23,959 nucleotides of DNA from a virus. The notes beneath the pieces are model-generated. The model searched no databases. It had not been told where the DNA came from and was given only the letters and a program-made list of their open reading frames with translations. Made by a program: the position numbers and the translations under genes. Where the stretch lies: positions 1 to 23,959 of the IMG/VR virus record IMGVR_UViG_3300045135_000838. One strand, 5' to 3'. Every line of letters starts with the position of its first letter. Position 1 is the stretch's first letter. This document shows, piece after piece, positions 12,802 to 19,125 of the stretch.

Positions 12802-13916
12802 GAGACCCACTAGATTACACAGAAGATGAACTCCGTGCTCTATCAGCTGATGAGCTAAAAGAACTACTTAATCTAGCAGAACGTGGTGAATCACTCTTCA
12901 ATACTAGGCAGTTGGTTGAGAAAACCATGATCAACTCCTTGTATGGTGCTATGGCAAACAAATGGTTCCCACTTTTCAACGAGGACATGGCTGCTGCTAT
13001 CACTGGTAATGGTCGATACTTTATCCGTCTATTGGCTGATTACATCGAGGATGCTCTTCAGGCTATTATGCCAGCAGATAAACCATACATCATCTATGGT
13101 GATACTGACTCCGTGTACTATCAAATTGAACCTATCATGGAAGCATACCAAGCCAAAAACCCAGGATTGTCTATTGATGAGTACGTAACGTGGGCTGATA
13201 ACTTCGAGAAAAAGGTAGTCCAACCTGCTATTCAGAAAACCATTGATGACTTTGCATATACTCTTAATGCATATGATAAGGATTCAATTGGTGCTGAACG
13301 TGAGATCATTGCCGATGCGGCAGTACTGGTTGCTAAGAAAAAGTACTTTGCCCGTGTACGTGATTCCGAGGGTACTCGTTACCCAGAAGATTCACCATAC
13401 ATTAAACGAATGGGTCTTGAGGTAATCAAATCCAGTACACCTAAATGGTCACAGAAATACCTTAATGCTGCTATCCCTCATATCCTCGACAAGGATGAGA
13501 ATGATCTTCGTAACTGGGTTAATGAAATCAAACAGAACTTTACCCAGGCTGATCTGAATGACATTGCAGCTGTTGGTGGTGTGTCTAACCTTGGCTATAC
13601 CCTAGGCGATAAAGGCATCCCATTCGGATCTCGTGCAGCTCTAATACACAATAAATATATTAAAGAACACGGCTTAGATGACCGCTATACTCCTATCCAA
13701 GCTGGTGATAAGTGTAAACGTTTGTTCCTACAAACTCCTAACAAGTTTGACTCTGAGATCATTGCATATACTCATGATGGCTTCACAGCTGAACTTCAAG
13801 GTCATATCGACTATGATACACAGTTCGAGAAAACGTTCATGAAACCACTCGAGCTTATGGTTGCTCCTCTTGAGTACAACCTCGAAAAGGAAACCGAAGA
13901 GCTGGATGATTGGTAA
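12798..13916 (+). CDS. 43B: DNA polymerase gp43, C-terminal part (fingers, palm, thumb)
   Basis: A 372-residue fragment completing the polymerase. The first 40 residues (DYTEDELRALSADELKELL) align by eye with the second fingers helix of T4 gp43. Motif B is K42-TMI-N46-SLY49-G (T4 K560, N564, Y567), motif C is YGDTDS with D102 and D104 (T4 D621, D623), and the KKKYFA and GMEVIKSSTP-like segments follow. The C-terminus, KPLELMVAPLEYNLEKE then ELDDW, corresponds to the T4 tail that binds the sliding clamp. Together the two fragments have 878 residues against 898 for T4, so little sequence is lost. Both halves keep every catalytic residue and should form an active split enzyme. Confidence 0.93.
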   Translation: MRDPLDYTEDELRALSADELKELLNLAERGESLFNTRQLVEKTMINSLYGAMANKWFPLFNEDMAAAITGNGRYFIRLLADYIEDALQAIMPADKPYIIYGDTDSVYYQIEPIMEAYQAKNPGLSIDEYVTWADNFEKKVVQPAIQKTIDDFAYTLNAYDKDSIGAEREIIADAAVLVAKKKYFARVRDSEGTRYPEDSPYIKRMGLEVIKSSTPKWSQKYLNAAIPHILDKDENDLRNWVNEIKQNFTQADLNDIAAVGGVSNLGYTLGDKGIPFGSRAALIHNKYIKEHGLDDRYTPIQAGDKCKRLFLQTPNKFDSEIIAYTHDGFTAELQGHIDYDTQFEKTFMKPLELMVAPLEYNLEKETEELDDW

Positions 13917-13954
13917 AAAAATGCAAAAAAGTTTAATTTTTTTTTTAAAAAGTG

Positions 13955-13983
13955 TTTACATTTAACTAGGTTCGGTATAGAAT
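13955..13983 (+). promoter_or_regulatory. Early sigma70-type promoter
   Basis: TTTACA (13955-13960), 17 nt, TAGAAT (13978-13983), preceded by a long A/T tract with ten consecutive T and AAAAA that may act as an UP element. The core words GTGTTTACATT and TATAGAAT are the same as at 129-160. It drives the gene at 14013. Confidence 0.8.
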
Positions 13984-14012
13984 GGTACCATAATCAAATG
14001 AAGGAAAACATT

Positions 14013-14414
14013 ATGAAACTTGGTACTCAAACTGCTTCACTGGTTAACCACATGATGGCTAACACTGTTACTTCTGAAATCAAACCTGGCACAGGTGCAA
14101 CTTTTCTTTCGTGGACAGATCGTCATCCTGGTACAGTAATCAACGTATTCAAGAAAGGTGCGTACACTTACCTTGATGTTCGCCATGATCGTGTTGAATA
14201 TCATGCTGAAGGTAAGTCTACTAACGACTTCGGTGGAACTTATGACATCGTGGATGGTGAAGATCAGTTCTTCTCTACATTCCGATTCAAAACTGACGGT
14301 TCATCTGGTTTCCAGAAGGTTTCTAAAAACCCAGATACAGGTCGTTGGAATAAAATTGGTGATGGTGGTCTTTCTGTCGGTACTCGTGAATACTACTACG
14401 ATCCATCTTTCTAA
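14013..14414 (+). CDS. Conserved phage protein of unknown function
   Basis: I choose ATG 14013 because AAGGAAAA lies just before it; the in-frame ATG at 13998 has no ribosome site and would place that site inside the gene. The protein has 133 residues: a start MKLGTQTASLVNHMM, a beta-rich middle (ATFLSWTDRHPGTVINVF), and an end LSVGTREYYYDPSF. From memory this set of three conserved blocks occurs in hypothetical proteins of many tailed phages and prophages, always without known function. It is expressed alone from a strong early promoter, which suggests a host-takeover or early regulatory role. A structured intergenic stretch follows. Confidence 0.8.
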   Translation: MKLGTQTASLVNHMMANTVTSEIKPGTGATFLSWTDRHPGTVINVFKKGAYTYLDVRHDRVEYHAEGKSTNDFGGTYDIVDGEDQFFSTFRFKTDGSSGFQKVSKNPDTGRWNKIGDGGLSVGTREYYYDPSF

Positions 14415-14509
14415 GGTTTTCGATGAAGTCCAAATTGTAGTGGCTGGATCATTACAGACCTCTCTCGAGAAGATCCACTTTGTAAGTCCTTTGGTACCGG
14501 AGGCAGATA

Positions 14510-14575
14510 ATGGAGAATAAGGATTGGGACTACCCGGTCGAGTGTCTCCACTTTTTAAACACACCTATGTTATAA
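14510..14575 (+). CDS. Candidate 21-residue small protein
   Basis: The start ATG lies 6 nt after a perfect GGAGG, the strongest ribosome site in this intergenic stretch. The frame encodes MENKDWDYPVECLHFLNTPML. It overlaps the terminator-like hairpin and the -10 of the next promoter, which argues against strong selection as protein. Reported because of the ribosome site only. Confidence 0.3.
   Translation: MENKDWDYPVECLHFLNTPML
14511..14556 (+). terminator. Two-part hairpin with T-tract, probable terminator
   Basis: TGGAGA (14511-14516) pairs with TCTCCA (14545-14550). Inside, GATTGGG (14522-14528) pairs with CCCGGTC (14533-14539) with two wobbles and loop ACTA. CTTTTT follows. The T-tract is also the start of the CTTTTTAAAC box of the next promoter. 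Confidence 0.55.
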
Positions 14576-14576
14576 T
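14551..14576 (+). promoter_or_regulatory. Putative middle promoter for the gp62-like gene
   Basis: CTTTTTAAAC (14551-14560), exactly 10 nt, TATAAT (14571-14576). No -35 hexamer at 17 nt (CCACTT). It is the same box and spacing as at 4235, 7351, 16291 and 21164. Confidence 0.65.
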
Positions 14577-14597
14577 AAGTCAAAACAAGGAATCATT

Positions 14598-14981
14598 ATG
14601 TTCAAAACACTAACTGGGGCTATCGATCCCAAGAAAAATCCAAGTCTTGACGAAATTCAAAAAATCCCATCATTTATCTTCTGTAAATGGCTTTCTGGTA
14701 ATCCAATGACTATTAATGCTGCTAATGGTATTAATATGTACGATGATATTCCCATCGAGAATCAATACTGGATGGTTAAATATGCGTTCGCAGGCAAAAT
14801 CAAATATATTCCTTACCCAAAAAATGTCTCTGAGAAACAACTCAAAGAAGTTGAATTTATTTCCAGACACTTCAACATTTCAGAAGAAAAGGCTCATGAA
14901 TACCGAGATCTTTTATCAGCTGAAGAAAAACACGAAATAGTACAAATGTACACTGAACTAGAATTAAAAGGTAAAAAATGA
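14598..14981 (+). CDS. 62: Probable sliding-clamp loader small subunit, gp62-like
   Basis: A 127-residue protein. Its order of features matches the gp62 family: an N-terminal amphipathic part, then FIFCKWLSGNP in the place of T4 FMVENALSQFP, then a segment with conserved Asn and an aromatic before YAFAGKIKYIPYPK (T4 has VPRGKRYGKWAK). A C-terminal helical pair follows (ISRHFNISEEKAHEYRDLLS) like the ends of gp62 in marine T4-like phages. T4 gp62 has 187 residues, so this is a short member. gp62 holds the gp44 ring on the clamp. The gene is separated from gp44 and lies with a DHH phosphoesterase gene, overlapping it by ATGA. The assignment rests on pattern recall. Confidence 0.55.
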   Translation: MFKTLTGAIDPKKNPSLDEIQKIPSFIFCKWLSGNPMTINAANGINMYDDIPIENQYWMVKYAFAGKIKYIPYPKNVSEKQLKEVEFISRHFNISEEKAHEYRDLLSAEEKHEIVQMYTELELKGKK

Positions 14982-15895
14982 ACGAATTAATTGTATTTAC
15001 CCACAATGACTTAGATGCATTAGGTTGTATGTTGCATCTTGAGTACAAGTTTCCTACTGTACCTAAAAAATATTTCCATACGAACTATGCAAATATTATC
15101 GAACTTACAGATGAGATCCTAACGTACCGTAAACAGAACGGCAATACTCATATTGTAATCCCTGATGTTTCTTTTGGTGATAACAAAGAATCTTTGCGCA
15201 AGATCTATAATGCATTTGATAATGTAACACATATTGACCACCACTTATATGCTGATGGCTTCTGGGATGAATTCCCTAATATGAAAGTTGTTTGGGATAA
15301 GTCGGTTTGTGCTACAACATTATGTGCTCGTTATTTTGGTAATGAAGGACAGAATAAAAATCTAGATAAATTGACATATATCATCGATGTATATGATATG
15401 TGGCGAGTTAAATCTGAACACTTCCATATTGCTCAGGATTTGAATGAGTACTTCTGGAATACAGAGAAAACAGATCTATGTAAGATTATTGTTGATAATG
15501 AGTACAAGTTGCCAGATAATTATATGGAAACTGTTCAGTTCATTCATAATGAATTTGAAGCTGCTTTGAAAGATTATGAATCCAGAAATATGATTTATCG
15601 AGCTGGTGAGATTACATTGGCATTTGTGCAAGAGTGGTTCAATCAGATTCTGATTCGTGAGATGGATGCTGGCAAGAACTTTGTGATTGGGATTAATCCT
15701 TGGGGTTTGATTAAAGTACGTGTTAATCAGGATGCACCATATACACATAAACAGTTAAATAAACTTAGATTGGTTCTGACAGGGACTGAGACAACAGGTC
15801 ATATGCATGCATTTACCTATAAGATTAATGGGTCTGGGTTGGATGCACTTATGGCGGAAGCACAAAAAGTAACAGAGGCTATTGGAAACTTATGA
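14978..15895 (+). CDS. DHH-family phosphoesterase
   Basis: A 305-residue protein with the DHH superfamily motifs. Motif I is THNDLDALG (8-16), motif II has Asp63 in VIPDVS, and motif III is HIDHH (85-89). Motif IV is probably Asp137 or Asp140 in YIIDVYDMW. The C-terminal domain has GTETTGHMHAF, a DHHA1-like substrate loop. Relatives include nanoRNases that finish RNA decay and phosphodiesterases that hydrolyse pApA or cyclic dinucleotides. In this phage it could recycle oligoribonucleotides for DNA synthesis, or degrade a nucleotide signal. It overlaps the gp62-like gene by ATGA at its start and the zinc-ribbon gene by ATGA at its end, so it is translated with the replication proteins. Confidence 0.82.
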   Translation: MNELIVFTHNDLDALGCMLHLEYKFPTVPKKYFHTNYANIIELTDEILTYRKQNGNTHIVIPDVSFGDNKESLRKIYNAFDNVTHIDHHLYADGFWDEFPNMKVVWDKSVCATTLCARYFGNEGQNKNLDKLTYIIDVYDMWRVKSEHFHIAQDLNEYFWNTEKTDLCKIIVDNEYKLPDNYMETVQFIHNEFEAALKDYESRNMIYRAGEITLAFVQEWFNQILIREMDAGKNFVIGINPWGLIKVRVNQDAPYTHKQLNKLRLVLTGTETTGHMHAFTYKINGSGLDALMAEAQKVTEAIGNL

Positions 15896-16131
15896 GAGTA
15901 TATTCAGTAAAAGAAGTAACAGTAGAGGAAAGGGACTTTGTAAGATCTCATTGCGATAAATGTGGTGCTGAATCAGAGTACATCGATGGTAATACCGAGG
16001 TGCATATTGAATTCGGGTACGGTTCTGATTTTGATATGCAGCATTGGTCATTTGATATTTGCGATAAATGTATTAAAGAGTTCACTGATACATTTAAAGT
16101 TCCTGTCACTAAACACAAGGATTTTTATTAA
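15892..16131 (+). CDS. Small zinc-ribbon protein
   Basis: A 79-residue frame beginning in an ATGA overlap with the DHH gene. It has two Cys knuckles, C21-D-K-C24 and C57-D-K-C60, separated by a 30-residue beta-rich segment, which is a classical zinc-ribbon layout. Acidic residues dominate between the knuckles and the C-terminus is basic. Such single-domain ribbons occur in many phages and may bind DNA, RNA or another protein. No enzymatic motif is visible. It is translated between the DHH phosphoesterase and a small membrane protein, and its stop overlaps the next start (TAATG). Confidence 0.75.
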   Translation: MRVYSVKEVTVEERDFVRSHCDKCGAESEYIDGNTEVHIEFGYGSDFDMQHWSFDICDKCIKEFTDTFKVPVTKHKDFY

Positions 16132-16298
16132 TGTGGCGAATCTGGGCTAAGGCTTTAGGTGCTAAAACTGGAACAAATGATAAAGAGGCAGATAAGGTAG
16201 CAATAGTCAGAAGTGCTATTGTTATCTTTGAGATTATTGTAGGCGTATTTATTGTATTAAATGCTATCGCTAATCACGGATGGAATCTTATTTTTTAA
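16131..16298 (+). CDS. 55-residue single-span membrane protein
   Basis: Starts with ATG at 16131 in a TAATG overlap with the zinc-ribbon gene and ends with TAA at 16296-16298. Residues 1-25 are polar with a Trp-rich start (MWRIWAKALGAKTGTNDKEA). Residues 26-47 form one hydrophobic helix rich in Ile and Val, ending near NAIANHGW. From memory, small membrane proteins with the same start and Asn/His/Trp end occur in several T4-like marine phages. Function unknown. The T-run at its end forms the box of the gp41 promoter. Confidence 0.75.
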   Translation: MWRIWAKALGAKTGTNDKEADKVAIVRSAIVIFEIIVGVFIVLNAIANHGWNLIF

Positions 16299-16316
16299 AT
16301 AAATATGGTTTATAAT
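16291..16316 (+). promoter_or_regulatory. Putative middle promoter for gp41 helicase
   Basis: TTTTTTAAAT (16291-16300), exactly 10 nt, TATAAT (16311-16316). A weak TTATTT at 16288-16293 could serve as -35 with 17 nt. Start of transcription would fall about 25 nt before the gp41 start codon. Confidence 0.6.
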
Positions 16317-16348
16317 ATCTGTTATTGATTGATATACGAAGGACAAAA

Positions 16349-17911
16349 ATGACTGATTTCGAATTTATTTTACTTAAGAAACTCACCCACAATGGTGAGT
16401 TCTTTGGCAAAGTTATGCCTATTTTGAAGGGTAAATATTTTACTGATATTGGCAACCAAGAGTTGTTTAAATTGGTAAAGGAATATTATAATGAGTATCG
16501 TAGTATTCCATCGCTTACGGAATTGGTAGCAGCTGTAAAGAATGTAAGTAATGCAGAGATTCGTGCTGAGGTTGTTAAGTCACTTCAACGTATTAACACT
16601 ACGGAAGAGGTTCAAAACGTAGAATTTCTATGTGATGAGACTGTTTCGTGGGTTAAAGATGCAATGTATATGGAAGCATTGCAGATTGGTTCAGATGGTT
16701 TGATGAATAAAGACGACAATCTGAAACTAAAAGCTCAACAGATTATGGATGAACGAGCAAAGGTTAGCATCGACACTGATCTTGGTTTGGACTTCGATGA
16801 TATTGATGCTATGATTGAGTACTATTCAGAACGAATGACTGGTATTCGAACACAGCATAAAGAGCTTAATAAAAGGCTTGGTCCTGGCTTTTTGCCAGGT
16901 ACATTAAGTGTTATCCTTGCTGCTTCAGGTGTTGGTAAGTCATTGTTGATGACTGACCTCATTAGTGGTATGATTAAAAAGAATAAGAACATCCTGCTTA
17001 TATCTCTCGAGATGTCGGATAAGGAAATCATGAAGAGGGTACACGCCAATGCCATGGATTTACCAATTAATAGTCTACTGGATTTGAATAAGACTCAAGG
17101 TGAGTTGGATAAATTGGATCGACCAATAGTGACTAAAGAAATGGTGCTATCGGCTTACAATAAAATGAAGACTGATGGCTCAACAGGGAAATTCTTCGTC
17201 AAAGATTATCCAAGTGGTTCATTTTCTCCATTGATGCTTGAACAGCTAGTGGAGTCATATAAAATTGAACGTGGGGTAGAGTTCGACGCTATCTTTGTAG
17301 ACTATATTGGTATTATGAAATCAGATTTGCTTAGCCCTGCTGCAGGTCTGTATAGTTACATTAAATCAATTGCGGAAGAGGTTCGTGCCACTGCCAAGAA
17401 ACTTAATGTACCTATTATATCAGCATCACAGTTAAATCGTTCTGCGACTAACAACATTGACGAGGCTGATAACAGTAATGTATCCGATTCAATGGGTACA
17501 GTAATGACTGCTGACTTTATGCTCTTCTTGCTTCAGAACGAAGAAATGAAAGAGAAAAAGGAAATCGTTTGCAAGATTACAAAGAACCGTTTCGCTGGTA
17601 GGACGGATACTTGGATGATGAATATCGATTATGAGCACATGCGATTCAATGATATGTTGATTCAAAATGCTGGTACTGACATTACTGGAATCGACTTTAC
17701 AGATACAACAGCCCTCAAGGCAACAGATAATTCTATCGACGACTTTGGGATCATAACACCAACAAAACAAAAACAGGCAGAGGAATTTGCCACAAATGAA
17801 GTAAAAGACATTGTGCGAGAAGATGTTCAAAAGGTCATGGAAGCTGATCAACAGTCAAAGGATCCTATGAACAATGACATTAACGACATATTTGCTCAAC
17901 TGGGCATCTAA
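16349..17911 (+). CDS. 41: Replicative DNA helicase gp41, DnaB-like
   Basis: I start at ATG 16349, behind CGAAGGACA; an in-frame TTG at 16325 lies upstream of that ribosome site. The protein has 520 residues against 475 in T4. An N-terminal helical domain of about 150 residues precedes the RecA-like motor. Walker A is ASGVGKSLLM (about 192-201), followed by ILLISLEMSD with the catalytic Glu (H1a), Walker B FDAIFVDYIG, then SASQLNRSA (motif H3) and the Arg-finger region KITKNRFAGR. This is the DnaB/gp41 superfamily 4 hexameric helicase that unwinds the fork with the gp61 primase. The acidic C-terminal tail (about 70 residues) is longer than needed for the motor and may bind primase or the loader. 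Confidence 0.92.
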   Translation: MTDFEFILLKKLTHNGEFFGKVMPILKGKYFTDIGNQELFKLVKEYYNEYRSIPSLTELVAAVKNVSNAEIRAEVVKSLQRINTTEEVQNVEFLCDETVSWVKDAMYMEALQIGSDGLMNKDDNLKLKAQQIMDERAKVSIDTDLGLDFDDIDAMIEYYSERMTGIRTQHKELNKRLGPGFLPGTLSVILAASGVGKSLLMTDLISGMIKKNKNILLISLEMSDKEIMKRVHANAMDLPINSLLDLNKTQGELDKLDRPIVTKEMVLSAYNKMKTDGSTGKFFVKDYPSGSFSPLMLEQLVESYKIERGVEFDAIFVDYIGIMKSDLLSPAAGLYSYIKSIAEEVRATAKKLNVPIISASQLNRSATNNIDEADNSNVSDSMGTVMTADFMLFLLQNEEMKEKKEIVCKITKNRFAGRTDTWMMNIDYEHMRFNDMLIQNAGTDITGIDFTDTTALKATDNSIDDFGIITPTKQKQAEEFATNEVKDIVREDVQKVMEADQQSKDPMNNDINDIFAQLGI

Positions 17912-17917
17912 TATAAT
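17891..17917 (+). promoter_or_regulatory. Possible MotA-like middle promoter
   Basis: TTTGCTCAA (17891-17899) resembles the T4 MotA box (A/T A/T TGCTT T/C A) at 7 of 9 positions and lies 12 nt before TATAAT (17912-17917), the T4 spacing. It sits at the end of gp41 and would serve the gene at 17970. Because the box is coding sequence, support is modest. Confidence 0.35.
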
Positions 17918-17969
17918 CGTCTAGTGAAACCCTCTAGGCAACTAAAATCAATTATAAAGGAAATTAAAA

Positions 17970-18401
17970 ATGCAATCACAAAAAACATTTGAAACTTCTG
18001 CGTTCGTCGGTATCGCCTTCTCAAACGATGTCATTTACAACTATGTCGAAGATGATGGCGAGTTCGAATTTACCGGACTCAGTCTCATCGCTCAACTTAA
18101 ATACAATCGCAATGAAATTATTGCTGATATTATTAAAAGTCAATCATATGACCGTATCCGTGCTATTATGGATGATGAAGTAATCTTTGGAACTCGTGGT
18201 GACAGAAATAATTCTAATGTTGCTTATCTGAATGAACTTTATCACATGATGGAAATGGAAGATCAGGTCTTTGATTACTACTATATTCTAGATTTTAATC
18301 AGGATTTACTTATCGTTAAAACTCCTGATCTTATCAAACCTATTGCTCTTGAATATCAGAATAATGATGACGTAGAATATTTCCTGAATATAAATAATTA
18401 A
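17970..18401 (+). CDS. Unknown protein, 143 residues
   Basis: A frame starting with ATG behind AAAGGAAA. The protein is acidic and soluble, with mixed alpha/beta character: a beta-rich start (ETSAFVGIAF, VIYNYVEDDGEFEF), a central helical part (NEIIADIIKSQSYDRIRAIM), and an end with a run of Asp, Tyr and Asn. There is no Cys, no signal peptide and no nucleotide-binding motif. The first third has more C-ending codons than the last third. I do not recognise the family. A late promoter overlaps its 3' end. Confidence 0.65.
   Translation: MQSQKTFETSAFVGIAFSNDVIYNYVEDDGEFEFTGLSLIAQLKYNRNEIIADIIKSQSYDRIRAIMDDEVIFGTRGDRNNSNVAYLNELYHMMEMEDQVFDYYYILDFNQDLLIVKTPDLIKPIALEYQNNDDVEYFLNINN
18389..18396 (+). 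promoter_or_regulatory. T4-type late promoter
   Basis: Perfect TATAAATA near the end of the preceding gene, 36 nt upstream of the start at 18425. It drives the acidic/basic head-protein precursor. Confidence 0.7.
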
Positions 18402-18424
18402 AAATTGAACTTTAGGAGATTATA

Positions 18425-19063
18425 ATGGGTTCTTTTAAAACGTATCTAAAAGAGAATGAAGATCTTTTAGCAAAAATTATGGCTGAACTTGATGAGCTTT
18501 CTGATGAAGAGCTAGGTGAGTTCGGTGAAGTTCTTTATTATGAATTCTTTGATGATGAAGAATCTTATGAAGATGATTACGACTTCTTTGACAAAGAAGA
18601 TGTTCAAGCAATGGTTAAAGAACTTGGTGCTGATATGTACGAAGAAATTCTTGACATGCTTGAAGAAATCGAAGAAGATAATGAAGATGAAATTGACGAA
18701 GCTAAAAAGATGGATGACAATCCATGTTGGGAAGGCTACGTTATGGTTGGAACCAAGCTAAAAGATGGTAAAGAAGTTCCTAACTGTGTTCCTGAAGAAG
18801 ATGTTACTGAAGAGATGCGTGAAGCTGTTTCTCGTATTATGAAACAGAAGAACAAAAATCGTAAAAAACGTAAGTTCATGAGCAACTCTAAAGCTGATCT
18901 TCGTAAAACAAAAGCTAAACGTAAGAAAGATGCTCGTTTAAACAAGGCTAAACGTAAGCGTTACTACCGTGCTAATAAAGCTAAAATCTCTGCATACCAA
19001 AAATCACGTTCTGCAGCTATTAAGAAAGGCACTCATAAAGTTAAAAAGCGTCGTTCAGCTTAG
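18425..19063 (+). CDS. Probable internal head protein precursor: acidic N-half, basic C-half
   Basis: A 212-residue late protein with two halves of opposite charge. Residues 1-92 are extremely acidic (long runs of Asp and Glu). The leader MGSFKTYLKE is like T4 capsid-targeting sequences, with L8-K9-E10 as a possible cut site, and I90-D91-E92 before Ala fits the gp21 protease rule exactly. The part after it starts with NPCWEGYVMVGTKLKDGKE then VPNCVP, a motif I recall from structural proteins of T4-like marine phages. It continues into about 75 residues dominated by Lys and Arg (RKKRK, KAKRKKDAR, KAKRKRYYR). Cleavage would discard the acidic half and leave a DNA-binding basic protein in the head. 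It is followed by the hairpin at 19071. Confidence 0.7.
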   Translation: MGSFKTYLKENEDLLAKIMAELDELSDEELGEFGEVLYYEFFDDEESYEDDYDFFDKEDVQAMVKELGADMYEEILDMLEEIEEDNEDEIDEAKKMDDNPCWEGYVMVGTKLKDGKEVPNCVPEEDVTEEMREAVSRIMKQKNKNRKKRKFMSNSKADLRKTKAKRKKDARLNKAKRKRYYRANKAKISAYQKSRSAAIKKGTHKVKKRRSA

Positions 19064-19070
19064 TCCACAG

Positions 19071-19125
19071 AAAAGTTCCTTAATAAATAAAACTATATTA
19101 TTAAACATTAAGGAACTTTTATTTT
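19071..19125 (+). promoter_or_regulatory. Perfect 14-bp inverted repeat masking the ribosome site of the next gene
   Basis: AAAAGTTCCTTAAT (19071-19084) is the exact reverse complement of ATTAAGGAACTTTT (19107-19120), with a 22-nt AT-rich loop. The right arm contains the AAGGA ribosome site of the TTG-start gene at 19124. It is followed by ATTTT, so it may also act as a terminator for the 18425 transcript. A near-late box, TAATAAATA, lies in the left arm and loop (19081-19089). Confidence 0.75.
19081..19089 (+). promoter_or_regulatory. Late-like promoter box inside the hairpin
   Basis: AATAAATA (19082-19089) matches the late octamer at 7 of 8 positions and lies about 43 nt before the TTG start, the same distance as the perfect late boxes. 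A transcript from it would begin in the loop and lack the left hairpin arm. Confidence 0.4.

Larger units (their letters stand above)
14415..14597 (+). other. 183-nt intergenic stretch, locally GC-rich, structured, with tiny overlapping ORFs
   Basis: The stretch from about 14420 to 14550 is visibly richer in G and C than its surroundings. It contains TGGATC (14444-14449) pairing with GATCCA (14471-14476) around a TCTCGAGA palindrome, then the two-part hairpin at 14511-14550. Three tiny frames follow one another: ATG 14423 to TAG 14440 (behind AAGG), GTG 14440 to TAA 14520, and ATG 14510 to TAA 14575 (behind GGAGG). The last third holds the promoter of the next gene. Confidence 0.5.

Noticed and set aside
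13917-13950. Terminator after the polymerase gene
   Set aside because: There is a run of ten T but only A-T pairing before it and no GC stem; better explained as an UP-like element of the early promoter.
14158-14520. 120-residue frame overlapping the 14013 gene
   Set aside because: Its first 250 bases are an out-of-frame shadow of a conserved gene; only the part after 14415 is outside, and it has no clear start.
14500-14560. tRNA-like fold
   Set aside because: A stem and a GGTCGAG stretch recall a T-arm, but there is no anticodon arm, acceptor stem or CCA, and the fold ends in a T-tract.
17489-17851. 120-residue minus-strand frame inside gp41
   Set aside because: Antisense of the helicase motor and tail; Cys- and His-rich composition results from reading Thr, Asp and Glu codons backwards.
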